From Aeromonas rivuli (GTDB taxonomy: Bacteria; Pseudomonadota; Gammaproteobacteria; Enterobacterales; Aeromonadaceae), in the NCBI RefSeq assembly GCF_000820045.1, contig NZ_CDBJ01000071.1:58230-116031 (forward strand): DNA of 57,802 bases. The letters are read 5' to 3'. The translations under genes were made by a program, and so were the position numbers. The notes under the pieces are model-generated. The model was given only the letters and a program-made list of their open reading frames with translations, was not told the origin of the DNA and did not search any database. Positions 45,399-53,481 of the stretch are shown here, one piece after another; the first letter of the stretch is position 1; each line of letters starts with the position of its first letter.

Positions 45399-46636
45399 CT
45401 ATGGGCGGGCAGCGGGGCCGGGGCATCACTCTCGGGCACTGCGGGCACTGCGGGCAGTCGCATCGCGCTCGGGTAGTGCAAGGGGTTGAGGCGCAGCACC
45501 AACAGGCTCATCAGCGCCAATCCGCCGAGCTGCCACTGCCAGGCGGCGGCGAAGTCACCGCTCAAGTGGTGCAGGCGCGCCGCCACCCAGGGGCCGGTGG
45601 CCGCCAAGATGAAGCCAAATCCCTGCATCAGGGCGCTCAGGCTACCGGCGCGTCTGGGGTCTGGCAGGTGATCGAGCGCTATCACCATGATGAGAGAGAA
45701 GCTGCCGCCGAGCCCTGCGCCGCACAGCAGGCACCAGAGGATGGGGGCTACTTCCGGGGCGAGCCAGAGGCCGCCAAATCCCGCGACCTGCAACAAGATG
45801 GCGAGCCCCATCCAGGGGCGCCTGTCCAGCTTGCGCGCCGCCAGCAGCGGCAGGCCGAGGCCGCTCAGGGTCTGGGCCAGTGCCAGCCAGGCGACCAGTT
45901 CTCCCCCTTGCTGGGCACTCAGGCCCTGCGCCATGTAGGCCGGTGCCAGCCAGGCCACGACGATGCCATAGCCGCTGTTGATGATGCCAAAGCAGCCGAT
46001 CAGCAGCCAGCTGCGGGGCAGGCCTATCAATCGCGGCTCCCCCGGTGGTGGCAGGGCCTTGGCCACCACAGGTAATCGTACCCGCCAGCCGAGCCAGATC
46101 AGCGCCAGCAGCACCGGCAGGCTCCACAGGGCGAGCACCCGCGACCAGTCCAGCTGGCTCGCGAGTTGGGGGCTGAGGATGGCGCCCAGTGCCCCGCCCC
46201 CCATCATGCAGGCAGAAAAAATCCCCATCACCAGCGGGACCCGCTGGGCGAAGGCCCCCTTGATGAGACCGGGCAACACCCCCTGCACCAGGGCCGAGCC
46301 GAGGCCACAGAGGGCGGCGCTGGCGATGAGCAGGGCGCCACTGCTCACATCGAAGCGCAGGACGCTGCCGAGTGCCAGCAACAGCAACGCCGTGGCCAGC
46401 AGCTGGCGCGGGCTGGCCAGGCGCAGCAGGGCCGGGGTGAACAGCACACCGACCCCGATCAGCAGCAGCGGCAGCAGGGTCACCCAGGCGAGATTGTCCA
46501 TGCCAAGCGCGAGACGCCCGTCGATCCGCTCCGCCAGCGGCCCGATGGCGGTGAGGAAGGGGCGCAGGTTGATGCCAATCAGCATCACCAGCACCAGCAG
46601 GGCACCGCGGCCTTCCTGAATAGATGGCTTACTCAT
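45383..46636 (-). CDS. MFS transporter, CynX/NimT family
   Basis: 417 residues, about 12 membrane helices. Marks of the cyanate/nitroimidazole (CynX-like) MFS group: MLIGINLRPFLTAIGPLAER at the start, GLGSALVQGVLPGLIKGAF and MGIFSACMMGGGALG. Substrate not readable. ATG at 46636 (MSKPSIQEG) overlaps the deaminase stop by eight bases, so the two are coupled and probably act on related compounds. Confidence 0.87.
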   Translation of the reverse strand: MSKPSIQEGRGALLVLVMLIGINLRPFLTAIGPLAERIDGRLALGMDNLAWVTLLPLLLIGVGVLFTPALLRLASPRQLLATALLLLALGSVLRFDVSSGALLIASAALCGLGSALVQGVLPGLIKGAFAQRVPLVMGIFSACMMGGGALGAILSPQLASQLDWSRVLALWSLPVLLALIWLGWRVRLPVVAKALPPPGEPRLIGLPRSWLLIGCFGIINSGYGIVVAWLAPAYMAQGLSAQQGGELVAWLALAQTLSGLGLPLLAARKLDRRPWMGLAILLQVAGFGGLWLAPEVAPILWCLLCGAGLGGSFSLIMVIALDHLPDPRRAGSLSALMQGFGFILAATGPWVAARLHHLSGDFAAAWQWQLGGLALMSLLVLRLNPLHYPSAMRLPAVPAVPESDAPAPLPAHSNTPA

Positions 46637-47105
46637 CGGCGTCAGGGCCGTAGAGGGCGGCGGCACTGATGGGGCTCGGCAGCTTGATGAGCGGTAGCGG
46701 CGGGGGCGACAGGGGGATCCTCAGCCGGGCGTAGCTGGCGGCGCTGTCAAAGCCGAAGGGGGCCGCATCCTGATTGTCGAAGGCGTAGTAGACGGCGCTG
46801 ATGCCGTTCATCACCAACGCACAGAGGCACATGGGGCAGGGGTGGCCGCTGGCGTAGACCACGGCGCCCTTGAGGGCGCCGTGCTGGCTGGCGGTGCGCA
46901 GCGCTTCGAGTTCGGCATGGCGGGTGGGATCCCCGGCCAGGTGCATCAAATTGACGGCGCTGGCCAGCAGTTGACCATCGCGTACTAGCAGGGCCGCGAA
47001 GGGGCGCCCCCCCTGGCGTCGGTGATCAAGGGCAAGTTCGACCGTTTGTACCAGCCAGGCTTGATGGGTCGCCAGGGAGCCATCGGGTATGGAAGTGTCA
47101 GTCAT
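46629..47105 (-). CDS. Nucleoside/nucleobase deaminase family protein
   Basis: 158 residues of the cytidine/deoxycytidylate deaminase fold: RHAELEALRTA (zinc His and catalytic Glu) and SGHPCPMCLCALV (two zinc Cys), as in guanine deaminase and TadA-like enzymes. The substrate may be a purine base or a related amine. First gene of a two-gene operon with the CynX-like transporter and divergent from a LysR regulator that likely controls both. Confidence 0.87.
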   Translation of the reverse strand: MTDTSIPDGSLATHQAWLVQTVELALDHRRQGGRPFAALLVRDGQLLASAVNLMHLAGDPTRHAELEALRTASQHGALKGAVVYASGHPCPMCLCALVMNGISAVYYAFDNQDAAPFGFDSAASYARLRIPLSPPPLPLIKLPSPISAAALYGPDADE

Positions 47106-47211
47106 ATGGGGTGGCCGCTTGTGGAGTCTGGTGACAGGCTAGCCGCTCGCGCTATTATGGGGAAATTAAATGATTCAATGCCAATCAGTAATTTTTCAAA
47201 TGGAGTCACCC

Positions 47212-48063
47212 ATGCTGGATCCCCAATTGCTGCGCAGCTTCGTTGCCATCGTCGATACCGGCAGTTTCACCCGCGCCGGTGAACGGGTTCATCTGACCCA
47301 ATCCACCATCAGCCAGCAGATGCGGCGACTCGAGACTCAACTCGGTTGCGCCTTGTTGGACAGGCGCGGCGGTCAGGTCACGGCGACGGCTCAGGGGGAG
47401 ACCCTGCTTGGCACGGCGCGGCGCATCCTGAATCTGCTCGCCCAGGCGGAGCAACAGGTGGCAGAGGCGAGCCAGCAGCTCACGCTGGGAGTGCCGGAAG
47501 ATTTTGCCGCAGGCGCCATGACCCGGGTGTTGGCCCGCTTCGCTCGGGACTATCCCCAGGTGCGGCTCGAGGTGATGAGCGGACTCAGCCATGAGCTGTG
47601 GCAACGCTTTGCCGCAGGGGAGCTGGATCTGGCGCTGGTCAAGCAGAGGCGGGGCCAGGGCCAACCCAGGGCAATCTGGCCCGAACCGATCGCCTGGGTC
47701 GACAGCCGCGACTGGCCTGCGGCAGGACGGGATCCCCTGCCGTTGGTGGCCTTTCCAAGCGCAGGACTCTATCGCGACGAGATGACGGCGGCGCTGGACG
47801 CCATGGGGCTGCGCTGGCGCATCGCCTATGTCAGTGCCAGCCTGGCCAGCTTGCAGGGGGCGGTGAGCGCCGGGATCGGGGTCAGTTTGTTACCCCAACG
47901 GTTGTTGCAGGAGGGGCAGGTTAGCCTGAGTGACTGGCCCGCCCTCGCCCCGGTCGAACTGGCCCTGCATGTGAGCCGTGAGCGGGGCGAGCCCCTGGCC
48001 CGGCTCGCCGAGGCGCTGATCACCCTGTGTGATGAGGTGATGACTGTGGATGACCGGCATTGA
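47212..48063 (+). CDS. LysR-family transcriptional regulator
   Basis: 283 residues. Helix-turn-helix LLRSFVAIVDTGSFTRAGER and HLTQSTISQQMRRLETQLG; effector domain follows (LTLGVPEDFAAGAMTRVL, GIGVSLLPQRLL). Similar to the LrhA/HexA or IciA-like group. ATG at 47212 is chosen since GGAG stands six bases upstream. It is divergent from the deaminase-transporter operon. Confidence 0.9.
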   Translation: MLDPQLLRSFVAIVDTGSFTRAGERVHLTQSTISQQMRRLETQLGCALLDRRGGQVTATAQGETLLGTARRILNLLAQAEQQVAEASQQLTLGVPEDFAAGAMTRVLARFARDYPQVRLEVMSGLSHELWQRFAAGELDLALVKQRRGQGQPRAIWPEPIAWVDSRDWPAAGRDPLPLVAFPSAGLYRDEMTAALDAMGLRWRIAYVSASLASLQGAVSAGIGVSLLPQRLLQEGQVSLSDWPALAPVELALHVSRERGEPLARLAEALITLCDEVMTVDDRH

Positions 48064-48066
48064 GGC

Positions 48067-48534
48067 TCAGGCGAGTTGTTGACGCGGCACCACGGCGAGC
48101 CAGATCTCCATCTCGCCGATGCCGTTGATGCCATCAAACTGCGGGGGATAGCGCTCGAAATCGGGTTTATGGGCTGATTGATATTGAGACGCTGCCAGCC
48201 AGGCCAGCGCCTCTTGCCAGCGGGCAGGCAGGGCGCTGACATGGCCCTGATGGCCGAATACCGCGTAGGTCTGGGCCTCGATCCGCATCCGCCCCAGCCC
48301 CGTGGGCAGCGCCGCCAGGCTGGCCACTTCCAGGGCGCACATATATTCGAAACGGCTGTCATCGCCCCCGCACATCACCCCGTAGGCATATTCACCGAGT
48401 TGGCCGGGCAGGGGCCAGAGCTGACCGGCATCCCGCCATTGGCGCTCAATGTCTGCACTGGCTGCGTCGTGCTGACGGCGCAGGCCGCCGAGCAACATAG
48501 GACGGCCTTGTTCGAAACGCTGGGGTTGGCTCAT
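48067..48534 (-). CDS. GyrI-like effector-binding domain protein
   Basis: 155 residues resembling the stand-alone AraC-type effector-binding (GyrI-like) domain: YAYGVMCGGDDSRFEYMCAL, TYAVFGHQGHVSALPARWQ, DFERYPPQFD, GEMEIWLAVV. Such proteins bind small molecules or drugs. It faces the LysR gene, with stops three bases apart, and may form a minus-strand unit with ybaM upstream. Confidence 0.82.
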   Translation of the reverse strand: MSQPQRFEQGRPMLLGGLRRQHDAASADIERQWRDAGQLWPLPGQLGEYAYGVMCGGDDSRFEYMCALEVASLAALPTGLGRMRIEAQTYAVFGHQGHVSALPARWQEALAWLAASQYQSAHKPDFERYPPQFDGINGIGEMEIWLAVVPRQQLA

Positions 48535-48588
48535 GCTGTGCTTCCTCGACGGGAATGGGGGCGGTCTCGGGCTAAAACCGTCTTGGGA

Positions 48589-48744
48589 TTAGTGCTCGGC
48601 CCCTGCGGCCAGCTTGCGCTCATAGTCCTGACGGACGATGGCGAGCGCCGCCAGGACAAGATCCGGGGCAATCTGGTTGGTTTCCAGCAGTTCTATCAGA
48701 TCCACCGCGAGTTTGACCTCGGGGGGGGCATTTTCCAGTGACAT
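48589..48744 (-). CDS. ybaM: YbaM-family small protein (DUF2496)
   Basis: A 51-residue frame: [20 protein letters not shown], then [20 protein letters not shown] and [11 protein letters not shown]. It matches E. coli YbaM almost residue for residue at the start ([21 protein letters not shown]). Function unknown; predicted small, mostly helical and cytosolic. Eight C on its strand encode the Pro pair. It lies between the GyrI-like and thioesterase genes on the same strand. Confidence 0.9.
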   Translation of the reverse strand: MSLENAPPEVKLAVDLIELLETNQIAPDLVLAALAIVRQDYERKLAAGAEH

Positions 48745-48830
48745 CTTGGTTTCTCATGGGGCTGAGGGGGCGCCATTATACCGCCGCGGGCCGTGAAGAC
48801 ACGCCCCGGTTGCCCGGGACTTGAAGGGCT

Positions 48831-49298
48831 TCACATGTGCTGACGCATCTCCTTGTCGAGCTCTTCACGCAGGGCCATCAGCTTCTTGGCGTACTGCTGC
48901 AAGCGTAGATCCTGCTCGCTCACCGGCTGCCACTGGGGCACGGGGCTCGGCTTGCCGTGCTCGTCCATGGCCACGAAGATGATGATGCAGTGGGTGGTCT
49001 TGTGGCGAGCCGGGTCGGTGGGGTGGCGGCTATAGACATCCACGGCCAGGTGCATGCTGGTGGTACCTGTGTGGATCACCTTGGCATGGACCTCGACCAG
49101 CTGGCCTATCTGGATGGGACGCAAAAAGCGAATGCCCCCCACATAGACGGTGACGGCATAGCCGCCACACCAGCCGGCGGCGCAGGCGTAGCCGGCCTGA
49201 TCGATCCACTTCATCACCATGCCGCCATGGACTTTGCCACCGAAGTTGACATCGGCGGGCTCGGCGAGAAATTGCAGGGTCAGTTCACGGGCACTCAT
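48831..49298 (-). CDS. Acyl-CoA thioesterase, hot dog fold
   Basis: 155 residues of the acyl-CoA thioesterase family (BFIT/YciA-like): NFGGKVHGGMVMKWIDQAGY, VTVYVGGIRFLRPIQIGQLV, and the HTGTTSMHLAVDVYSRHP stretch. It hydrolyses acyl-CoA, substrate length unknown. GAAGGAAG upstream supports the ATG at 49298. Longer upstream frames are not supported. Confidence 0.9.
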   Translation of the reverse strand: MSARELTLQFLAEPADVNFGGKVHGGMVMKWIDQAGYACAAGWCGGYAVTVYVGGIRFLRPIQIGQLVEVHAKVIHTGTTSMHLAVDVYSRHPTDPARHKTTHCIIIFVAMDEHGKPSPVPQWQPVSEQDLRLQQYAKKLMALREELDKEMRQHM

Positions 49299-49368
49299 GG
49301 CACTTCCTTCTGGGGTCGAATGGGGGCAAGAGCTGTAGATAACGATGATCCTGCCCGGGGTAGTGATG

Positions 49369-49683
49369 TCACTGACGATAGCTTTGTCGGTACTGCTCGG
49401 CCTGCTGGCAGGCCGGTATTTGGCCAAAGTTCGGGCGTTTGTTTCCCTCACGCTGCCCGAAGCTGGCAAAGGTCTGCGTACAGTTGGCGGCCTTGCCGCC
49501 TTGCTCCTCACATGCCTTGATGCGTTGGGCCTTACCTTCGTCGATCAACGCCTGTTGGGCGTTGAGACAGGCTCTGTCCAGCTGACTCTGCTGGGCTTCC
49601 CTATCTTCCAGTGCGGCCAGCAGACCGGTTGAGAGGCTGCCACCCAGCAGCAGTATGGCGAGCTTCATAATGTGCGTCTTCAT
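49369..49683 (-). CDS. Secreted hypothetical protein, 104 aa
   Basis: Signal peptide (MKTHIMKLAILLLGGSLSTG, cleavage near LLA/ALED) and a hydrophilic mature part with four Cys (RACLNAQQA, IKACEEQ, AANCTQTF, IPACQQAEQ), so probably periplasmic with two disulfides. Its ATG overlaps the stop of the DMT transporter gene (ATGA), so they share a transcript. No family recognised. Confidence 0.7.
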   Translation of the reverse strand: MKTHIMKLAILLLGGSLSTGLLAALEDREAQQSQLDRACLNAQQALIDEGKAQRIKACEEQGGKAANCTQTFASFGQREGNKRPNFGQIPACQQAEQYRQSYRQ

Positions 49684-50531
49684 GACTTGTCTCCAGCAGA
49701 GGGCCGTCCCCATATGACCAGGGCGATGCCCCCCAAGATGGCTATGGATGACAATAACAGCCGCATTGACCATGACTCATCCAACCAGATGAGCCCGCCG
49801 AGGGCGGCGAGCAGAGGCACCAGCAGCTGGACGCTGGCGGCCAGGGTGCGGCCCAGCTGGGGCAGCACCCGATACCAGAGTGCATAGCCGAGCCCGGAGG
49901 CCAGCGCCCCCGAGGTCAGGGCGTAGCCGATGGCCAGCGGGCTGGCCTCAAGGTGCCCAAGCCACAGGTAGAGCAGGGCCGCCGGCAGACTGGCGCGCAG
50001 GAAGTGGCCGGCATTGGCGGCGATGGGATCGGCAAAGCGTGAGGCCCGCAGGGTGTAGCAGGCCCAGGCGATGCCAGCGGCTATCATCAAAGCCGCCCCC
50101 AGAGGATCCGGCGCCGTGATGCCGGGCAGCAGTAGCAGGATCAGTCCCGCCATGGCGAGCAGCAAACCGGCCCACTGGCGAGGGGGCAGGCGTTCACCGC
50201 GTAGCAGGGGCGGGGCCAGCATGCTGAGCTGCACGGCGGCAAACAGTAGCAGGGCGCCGGTGCCCGTGGTCAGGGTCAGGTAGGCAAAAGAGAAGGCCGC
50301 ACCATAGCCGATGAGGGCCAGGGCGCCGCCCCAGTCCCCCTGGCGGGGCTGTGGGGGACGACGGAGCGCACAGAGCAGCAGCAACATCAGGGCGCCGCTG
50401 GTCAGGCGCAGCAGGGTGAACAGCGCCGGATCCATCCGCTCGTCGAACAGGGCAAGGCGGCAGAGCAGCGAATTGGCTGCGAACGCCATCAGCGTCAACA
50501 GGGTCAGCAGCAGCAGGCGTGGCAGTGGCAT
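49680..50531 (-). CDS. EamA/DMT-family exporter
   Basis: 283 residues, ten membrane helices typical of the drug/metabolite transporter (RhaT/EamA) family: LTLMAFAANSLLCRLALFD, LRLTSGALMLLLLCAL, and the second repeat with LVPLLAALGGLIWLDESWS. The substrate is not readable. Followed by the secreted 104-residue protein in an overlapping arrangement. Confidence 0.9.
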   Translation of the reverse strand: MPLPRLLLLTLLTLMAFAANSLLCRLALFDERMDPALFTLLRLTSGALMLLLLCALRRPPQPRQGDWGGALALIGYGAAFSFAYLTLTTGTGALLLFAAVQLSMLAPPLLRGERLPPRQWAGLLLAMAGLILLLLPGITAPDPLGAALMIAAGIAWACYTLRASRFADPIAANAGHFLRASLPAALLYLWLGHLEASPLAIGYALTSGALASGLGYALWYRVLPQLGRTLAASVQLLVPLLAALGGLIWLDESWSMRLLLSSIAILGGIALVIWGRPSAGDKS

Positions 50532-50593
50532 TTATTCACCTTGAGTTCAGTGGACGCGACCCAGCATGGGTCACTATGCAACGAGGAGGGCCT

Positions 50594-51244
50594 ATGAAAC
50601 AAATACTCGATCAACTGCTGGGCAGCGGCAAGAGCTGGCTGAACGATGGCGGTGACAGCCGCAAGGCGCAGATGAAGGGCATGGCGCAAGGTGGCCTGGC
50701 CGCCGGGGCCATGGCCTTGTTGCTGGGTAACAAGAAGATCCGCAAATATGGCGGCAAGGTGGCGGCGGTGGGCGGCGCGGCGGCCCTCGGCGGCCTCGCC
50801 TACAAGCTCTATCAGGATTGGCAGGCCCAGCAGGGCGGGGCTGCGCAACCGACCCAGCCACTGGACAGCCTGCAGGGCCAGGCGCTGGATGCTCGCGCCA
50901 CCTTGCTGGTGCGCGCCATGGTGGCGGCGGCCAGGGCTGACGGTCACATCGACGACGCCGAGCGCCAGAAGATCCAGCAGTATCTGACCGAGCAGGGTCA
51001 GAGCGATGCGGCGCGCTGGATTGACGCCGAACTGGCGCGCCCCCTCGACCCGCAAGCGCTGGCACGGGAAGTGACCGACATGGAGCAGGCCACCGAGGTC
51101 TACCTCGCCTCCCTGCTCACCATAGAGGCGGATCACTTCATGGAGCGCGGCTACCTGGACGAGCTGGCGAGGGCCCTCAAGCTCGATGACAACCTCAAGG
51201 GCAGCATAGAGCGACAGGTGGCCCAGCTGGGAGCCCCGAGCTGA
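50594..51244 (+). CDS. DUF533 / YebE-like membrane-associated protein
   Basis: 216 residues: start MKQILDQLLGSGKSWLND, a glycine-rich hydrophobic stretch (GGLAAGAMALLLGNKK and VAAVGGAAALGGLAYKLYQ), and a TerB-like helical domain with ARADGHIDDAERQKI. It matches inner-membrane DUF533 proteins such as YebE, often linked to envelope stress. GAGGAGG upstream decides the ATG at 50594. Confidence 0.9.
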   Translation: MKQILDQLLGSGKSWLNDGGDSRKAQMKGMAQGGLAAGAMALLLGNKKIRKYGGKVAAVGGAAALGGLAYKLYQDWQAQQGGAAQPTQPLDSLQGQALDARATLLVRAMVAAARADGHIDDAERQKIQQYLTEQGQSDAARWIDAELARPLDPQALAREVTDMEQATEVYLASLLTIEADHFMERGYLDELARALKLDDNLKGSIERQVAQLGAPS

Positions 51245-51269
51245 CCGTTGGCAAATAGCGGGATAGTCG

Positions 51270-51300
51270 ATAACGCCCCAATCACGGGGCGTTATGTTTT
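51270..51300 (+). terminator. Terminator after the DUF533 gene
   Basis: ATAACGCCCC (51270-51279) and GGGGCGTTAT (51286-51295) followed by GTTTT. Confidence 0.9.
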
Positions 51301-51431
51301 GTGTTTGCCTGGCGGCACTGCCCATTTGGGATGCGATTGACCCTTTTTGTTGTGGCTGACTCCCCCTATGATTGGCCTTTCTCCAGAGATCGCAGGGGAT
51401 GAATGTGTCACTCACCGGCAAGGAGCCATCA

Positions 51432-51890
51432 TTGGAAATACGCAAGGCAACCGCGCGCGATATCGACGCCCTCGCGGAACTGAATCGGCAAATATGCGTG
51501 ATGCACTTTGAACATGTCCCCGAGGTGTTTTGTGGCCCCTCTGCGGAGGACCGCGACTTTCTGCTCGCCGCCATCGGCAGCGAAGAGCGGCTGTTTTGTG
51601 TGGCGGTGGAGCATGCTCAGGTGCTGGGGTTTCTGGTGGCAAGAATTGACATCAATGAAGCCATTCCCTTTATCAGCAAGCTCCCCATCTGTCGTATCAC
51701 CACAGTGGTAGTCGATGAGCAGCACAGATCCGGCGGCATCGGCAAGGCATTGATCGCCCATTGCGATCAGTGGGCCAAGGCCCAGAATGCGAGCCAAATC
51801 CGGCTGGAGGTGATGTCCTTCAACGACAGGGCCAGGTCGTTTTATGAATCCCTGGGTTTCACCCGTCAGTCCGAAATTTACGCCCGATAA
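51432..51890 (+). CDS. GNAT-family N-acetyltransferase
   Basis: 152 residues. Acetyl-CoA site motif VVVDEQHRSGGIGKALIAH (Q/R-x-x-G-x-G/A) and C-terminal RLEVMSFNDRARSFYESLGF. Substrate unknown. A TTG at 51432 is chosen: AAGGAG lies six bases upstream and the protein then starts MEIRKATARDIDALAELNR, exactly where GNAT domains begin. The upstream ATG (51399) has no spaced ribosome binding site. Confidence 0.88.
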   Translation: MEIRKATARDIDALAELNRQICVMHFEHVPEVFCGPSAEDRDFLLAAIGSEERLFCVAVEHAQVLGFLVARIDINEAIPFISKLPICRITTVVVDEQHRSGGIGKALIAHCDQWAKAQNASQIRLEVMSFNDRARSFYESLGFTRQSEIYAR

Positions 51891-51909
51891 GCGCTCCTCC
51901 CCTCAGGAG

Positions 51910-51934
51910 ACAAGGCCCCGTCATGGGGCCTTGT
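51910..51934. terminator. Bidirectional terminator
   Basis: ACAAGGCCCC (51910-51919) and GGGGCCTTGT (51925-51934) between the convergent GNAT and MocR genes. Confidence 0.82.
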
Positions 51935-53361
51935 TATGTCCGGCTTTCATGGCGGCCGAGCTGCTGCTGGATCAGCGCCGCCAACCGGGTGAGGGCCGCT
52001 TCCAGCTCAGGGCGCCAGAGGTGGGAGCTGTTGAGGCGCAGGCAGTGGTTGTGCTGGCCCTGGCTCGAGAACAGCGCCCCCGGCGCCAGCGAGAAACCGC
52101 AGGCCAGCGCCTGGGCATGCAGCGCCCGGCTGTCGAGCCGAGCATCAAATTCCAGCCAGAGGAAGTAGCCGCCATCCGGGATCGAGATGCGTACCTCATC
52201 CGGGAAGAGGCGCAGCAGGGCCGTCCGCATCTGCTGCTGGCGCTGGGCCAGGGTGTGGCGCAGGCGGCGAAAGTGGGCATCCACCCCGCCCTGGCGCAGC
52301 ATGTCGGCCAGCGCCAGCTGGCTCGGCACATTGGTCGACAGGGTCGACATCAGCTGCAGCCGCTGGATGCGCTCTGCATGGGGTCCCGCCACCACCCAGC
52401 CGACCCGAAAACCCGGCGCCAGGCACTTGGTCCAGGAGCCGCACAGCAGGCTGTCGCCCCGGGCGTCCCAGCGTTTGATGGGGCTGGGGCGCTCGCGGCC
52501 AAAGTAGAGCTCGGCGTAGACGTCGTCCTCCACCAGGGGCACCTCATGGGCGTTGAGCAGCGCCATCAGCCCCTGCTTGTGGCCATCCGGCATGGTGTGG
52601 CCCAGGGGGTGCTGGACGTTGCCCATCAGCCAGCACGCCTTGATGGGACGCTGGGCGAGCGCCTCGGCCAGCAGGGCGAGATCGATGCCGACCCCGGGGA
52701 TCACCGGGATCTCCACCACCTTGAGCTTGAGCCGCTCTATGGCCTGCAGGGCGCCGTAGAAGGTGGGAGACTCCACCACCACCCAGTCTCCGGGCTCGGT
52801 CAACACCTGCAGGCTGAGGGAGAGGGCCTCCATGGCCCCTGTGGTGATGATGATCTCCTGAGGGTCCACCGCCAGGCCGTCGCTGGCATAACGCTGGGCG
52901 ATGGCGCGGCGCAGCGCCTCGTTGCCGGGGGGCAGATCTGCCACAGTGCTGAAGGGGTCGAGGCGGCGCATGCAGCTGGCCAGCGCCCGGCCGAGCTGGG
53001 GGTGGGGGAAGAGGGCGGGACCCGCCACCGCCATACCGAGGGGCACCAGCTCCCGGGACTTGCTCGCCTGCAGCACCTCGAACACCAGATCGTTGATATC
53101 CACCGAGCCTGTGTAGTGCGCCTGTTGCGGGGCGCTGGCTCGCAGCGGTGAGCTGGCGGCCTTGACGTAGTAGCCGGACTGGGGCCGCGCCAGGATGAGG
53201 CCACGGCTTTCGAGCAGCTGGTAGGCCTGCAGCACCGTCATGGGGCTGAGGGTGTGGGTCTTGCAGCTCTGGCGAATGGAGGGAATGCGCTCCCCCGGCT
53301 GCCAGAGGCCGGTCTCTATTTGTTGTTGCAGCAGGGCTGCCAGCTGGCCGTAGCGGGACAT
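51934..53361 (-). CDS. MocR-type GntR regulator with aminotransferase domain
   Basis: 475 residues. N-terminal GntR winged helix (LQQQIETGLWQPGERIPSIR, TLSPMTVLQAYQLLESRGL) and a fold-type-I aminotransferase-like domain with TTGAMEALSLSLQ, DDVYAELYFG and the PLP lysine in SWTKCLAPGFRVGW. MocR/PdxR-type proteins use PLP or its amino acid adduct as effector. Which amino acid or vitamin it senses is unclear. It is divergent from cydABX, and paired repeats between them suggest it controls that promoter, its own, or both. Confidence 0.92.
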   Translation of the reverse strand: MSRYGQLAALLQQQIETGLWQPGERIPSIRQSCKTHTLSPMTVLQAYQLLESRGLILARPQSGYYVKAASSPLRASAPQQAHYTGSVDINDLVFEVLQASKSRELVPLGMAVAGPALFPHPQLGRALASCMRRLDPFSTVADLPPGNEALRRAIAQRYASDGLAVDPQEIIITTGAMEALSLSLQVLTEPGDWVVVESPTFYGALQAIERLKLKVVEIPVIPGVGIDLALLAEALAQRPIKACWLMGNVQHPLGHTMPDGHKQGLMALLNAHEVPLVEDDVYAELYFGRERPSPIKRWDARGDSLLCGSWTKCLAPGFRVGWVVAGPHAERIQRLQLMSTLSTNVPSQLALADMLRQGGVDAHFRRLRHTLAQRQQQMRTALLRLFPDEVRISIPDGGYFLWLEFDARLDSRALHAQALACGFSLAPGALFSSQGQHNHCLRLNSSHLWRPELEAALTRLAALIQQQLGRHESRT

Positions 53362-53373
53362 GGTGGGCTTAAA

Positions 53374-53417
53374 CTGTTATAGGTGTATTTCACTATAACT
53401 GCATCTGTTATAGGTGT
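53374..53417. promoter_or_regulatory. Candidate MocR operator: two direct 13-bp repeats and one inverted box
   Basis: CTGTTATAGGTGT occurs exactly at 53374-53386 and 53405-53417, 31 bases apart (three helical turns). Between them lies CTATAAC (53393-53399), the inverse of GTTATAG. The direct-plus-inverted layout with near-helical spacing matches operators of MocR regulators. It spans the mocR start-proximal region and precedes cydA. Confidence 0.7.
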
Positions 53418-53481
53418 CATAGGGCGTGTTGTACTTAACGGGCGAAAAGCTGTCTGTTAAATGCAACATAGAGAGTCCTGC

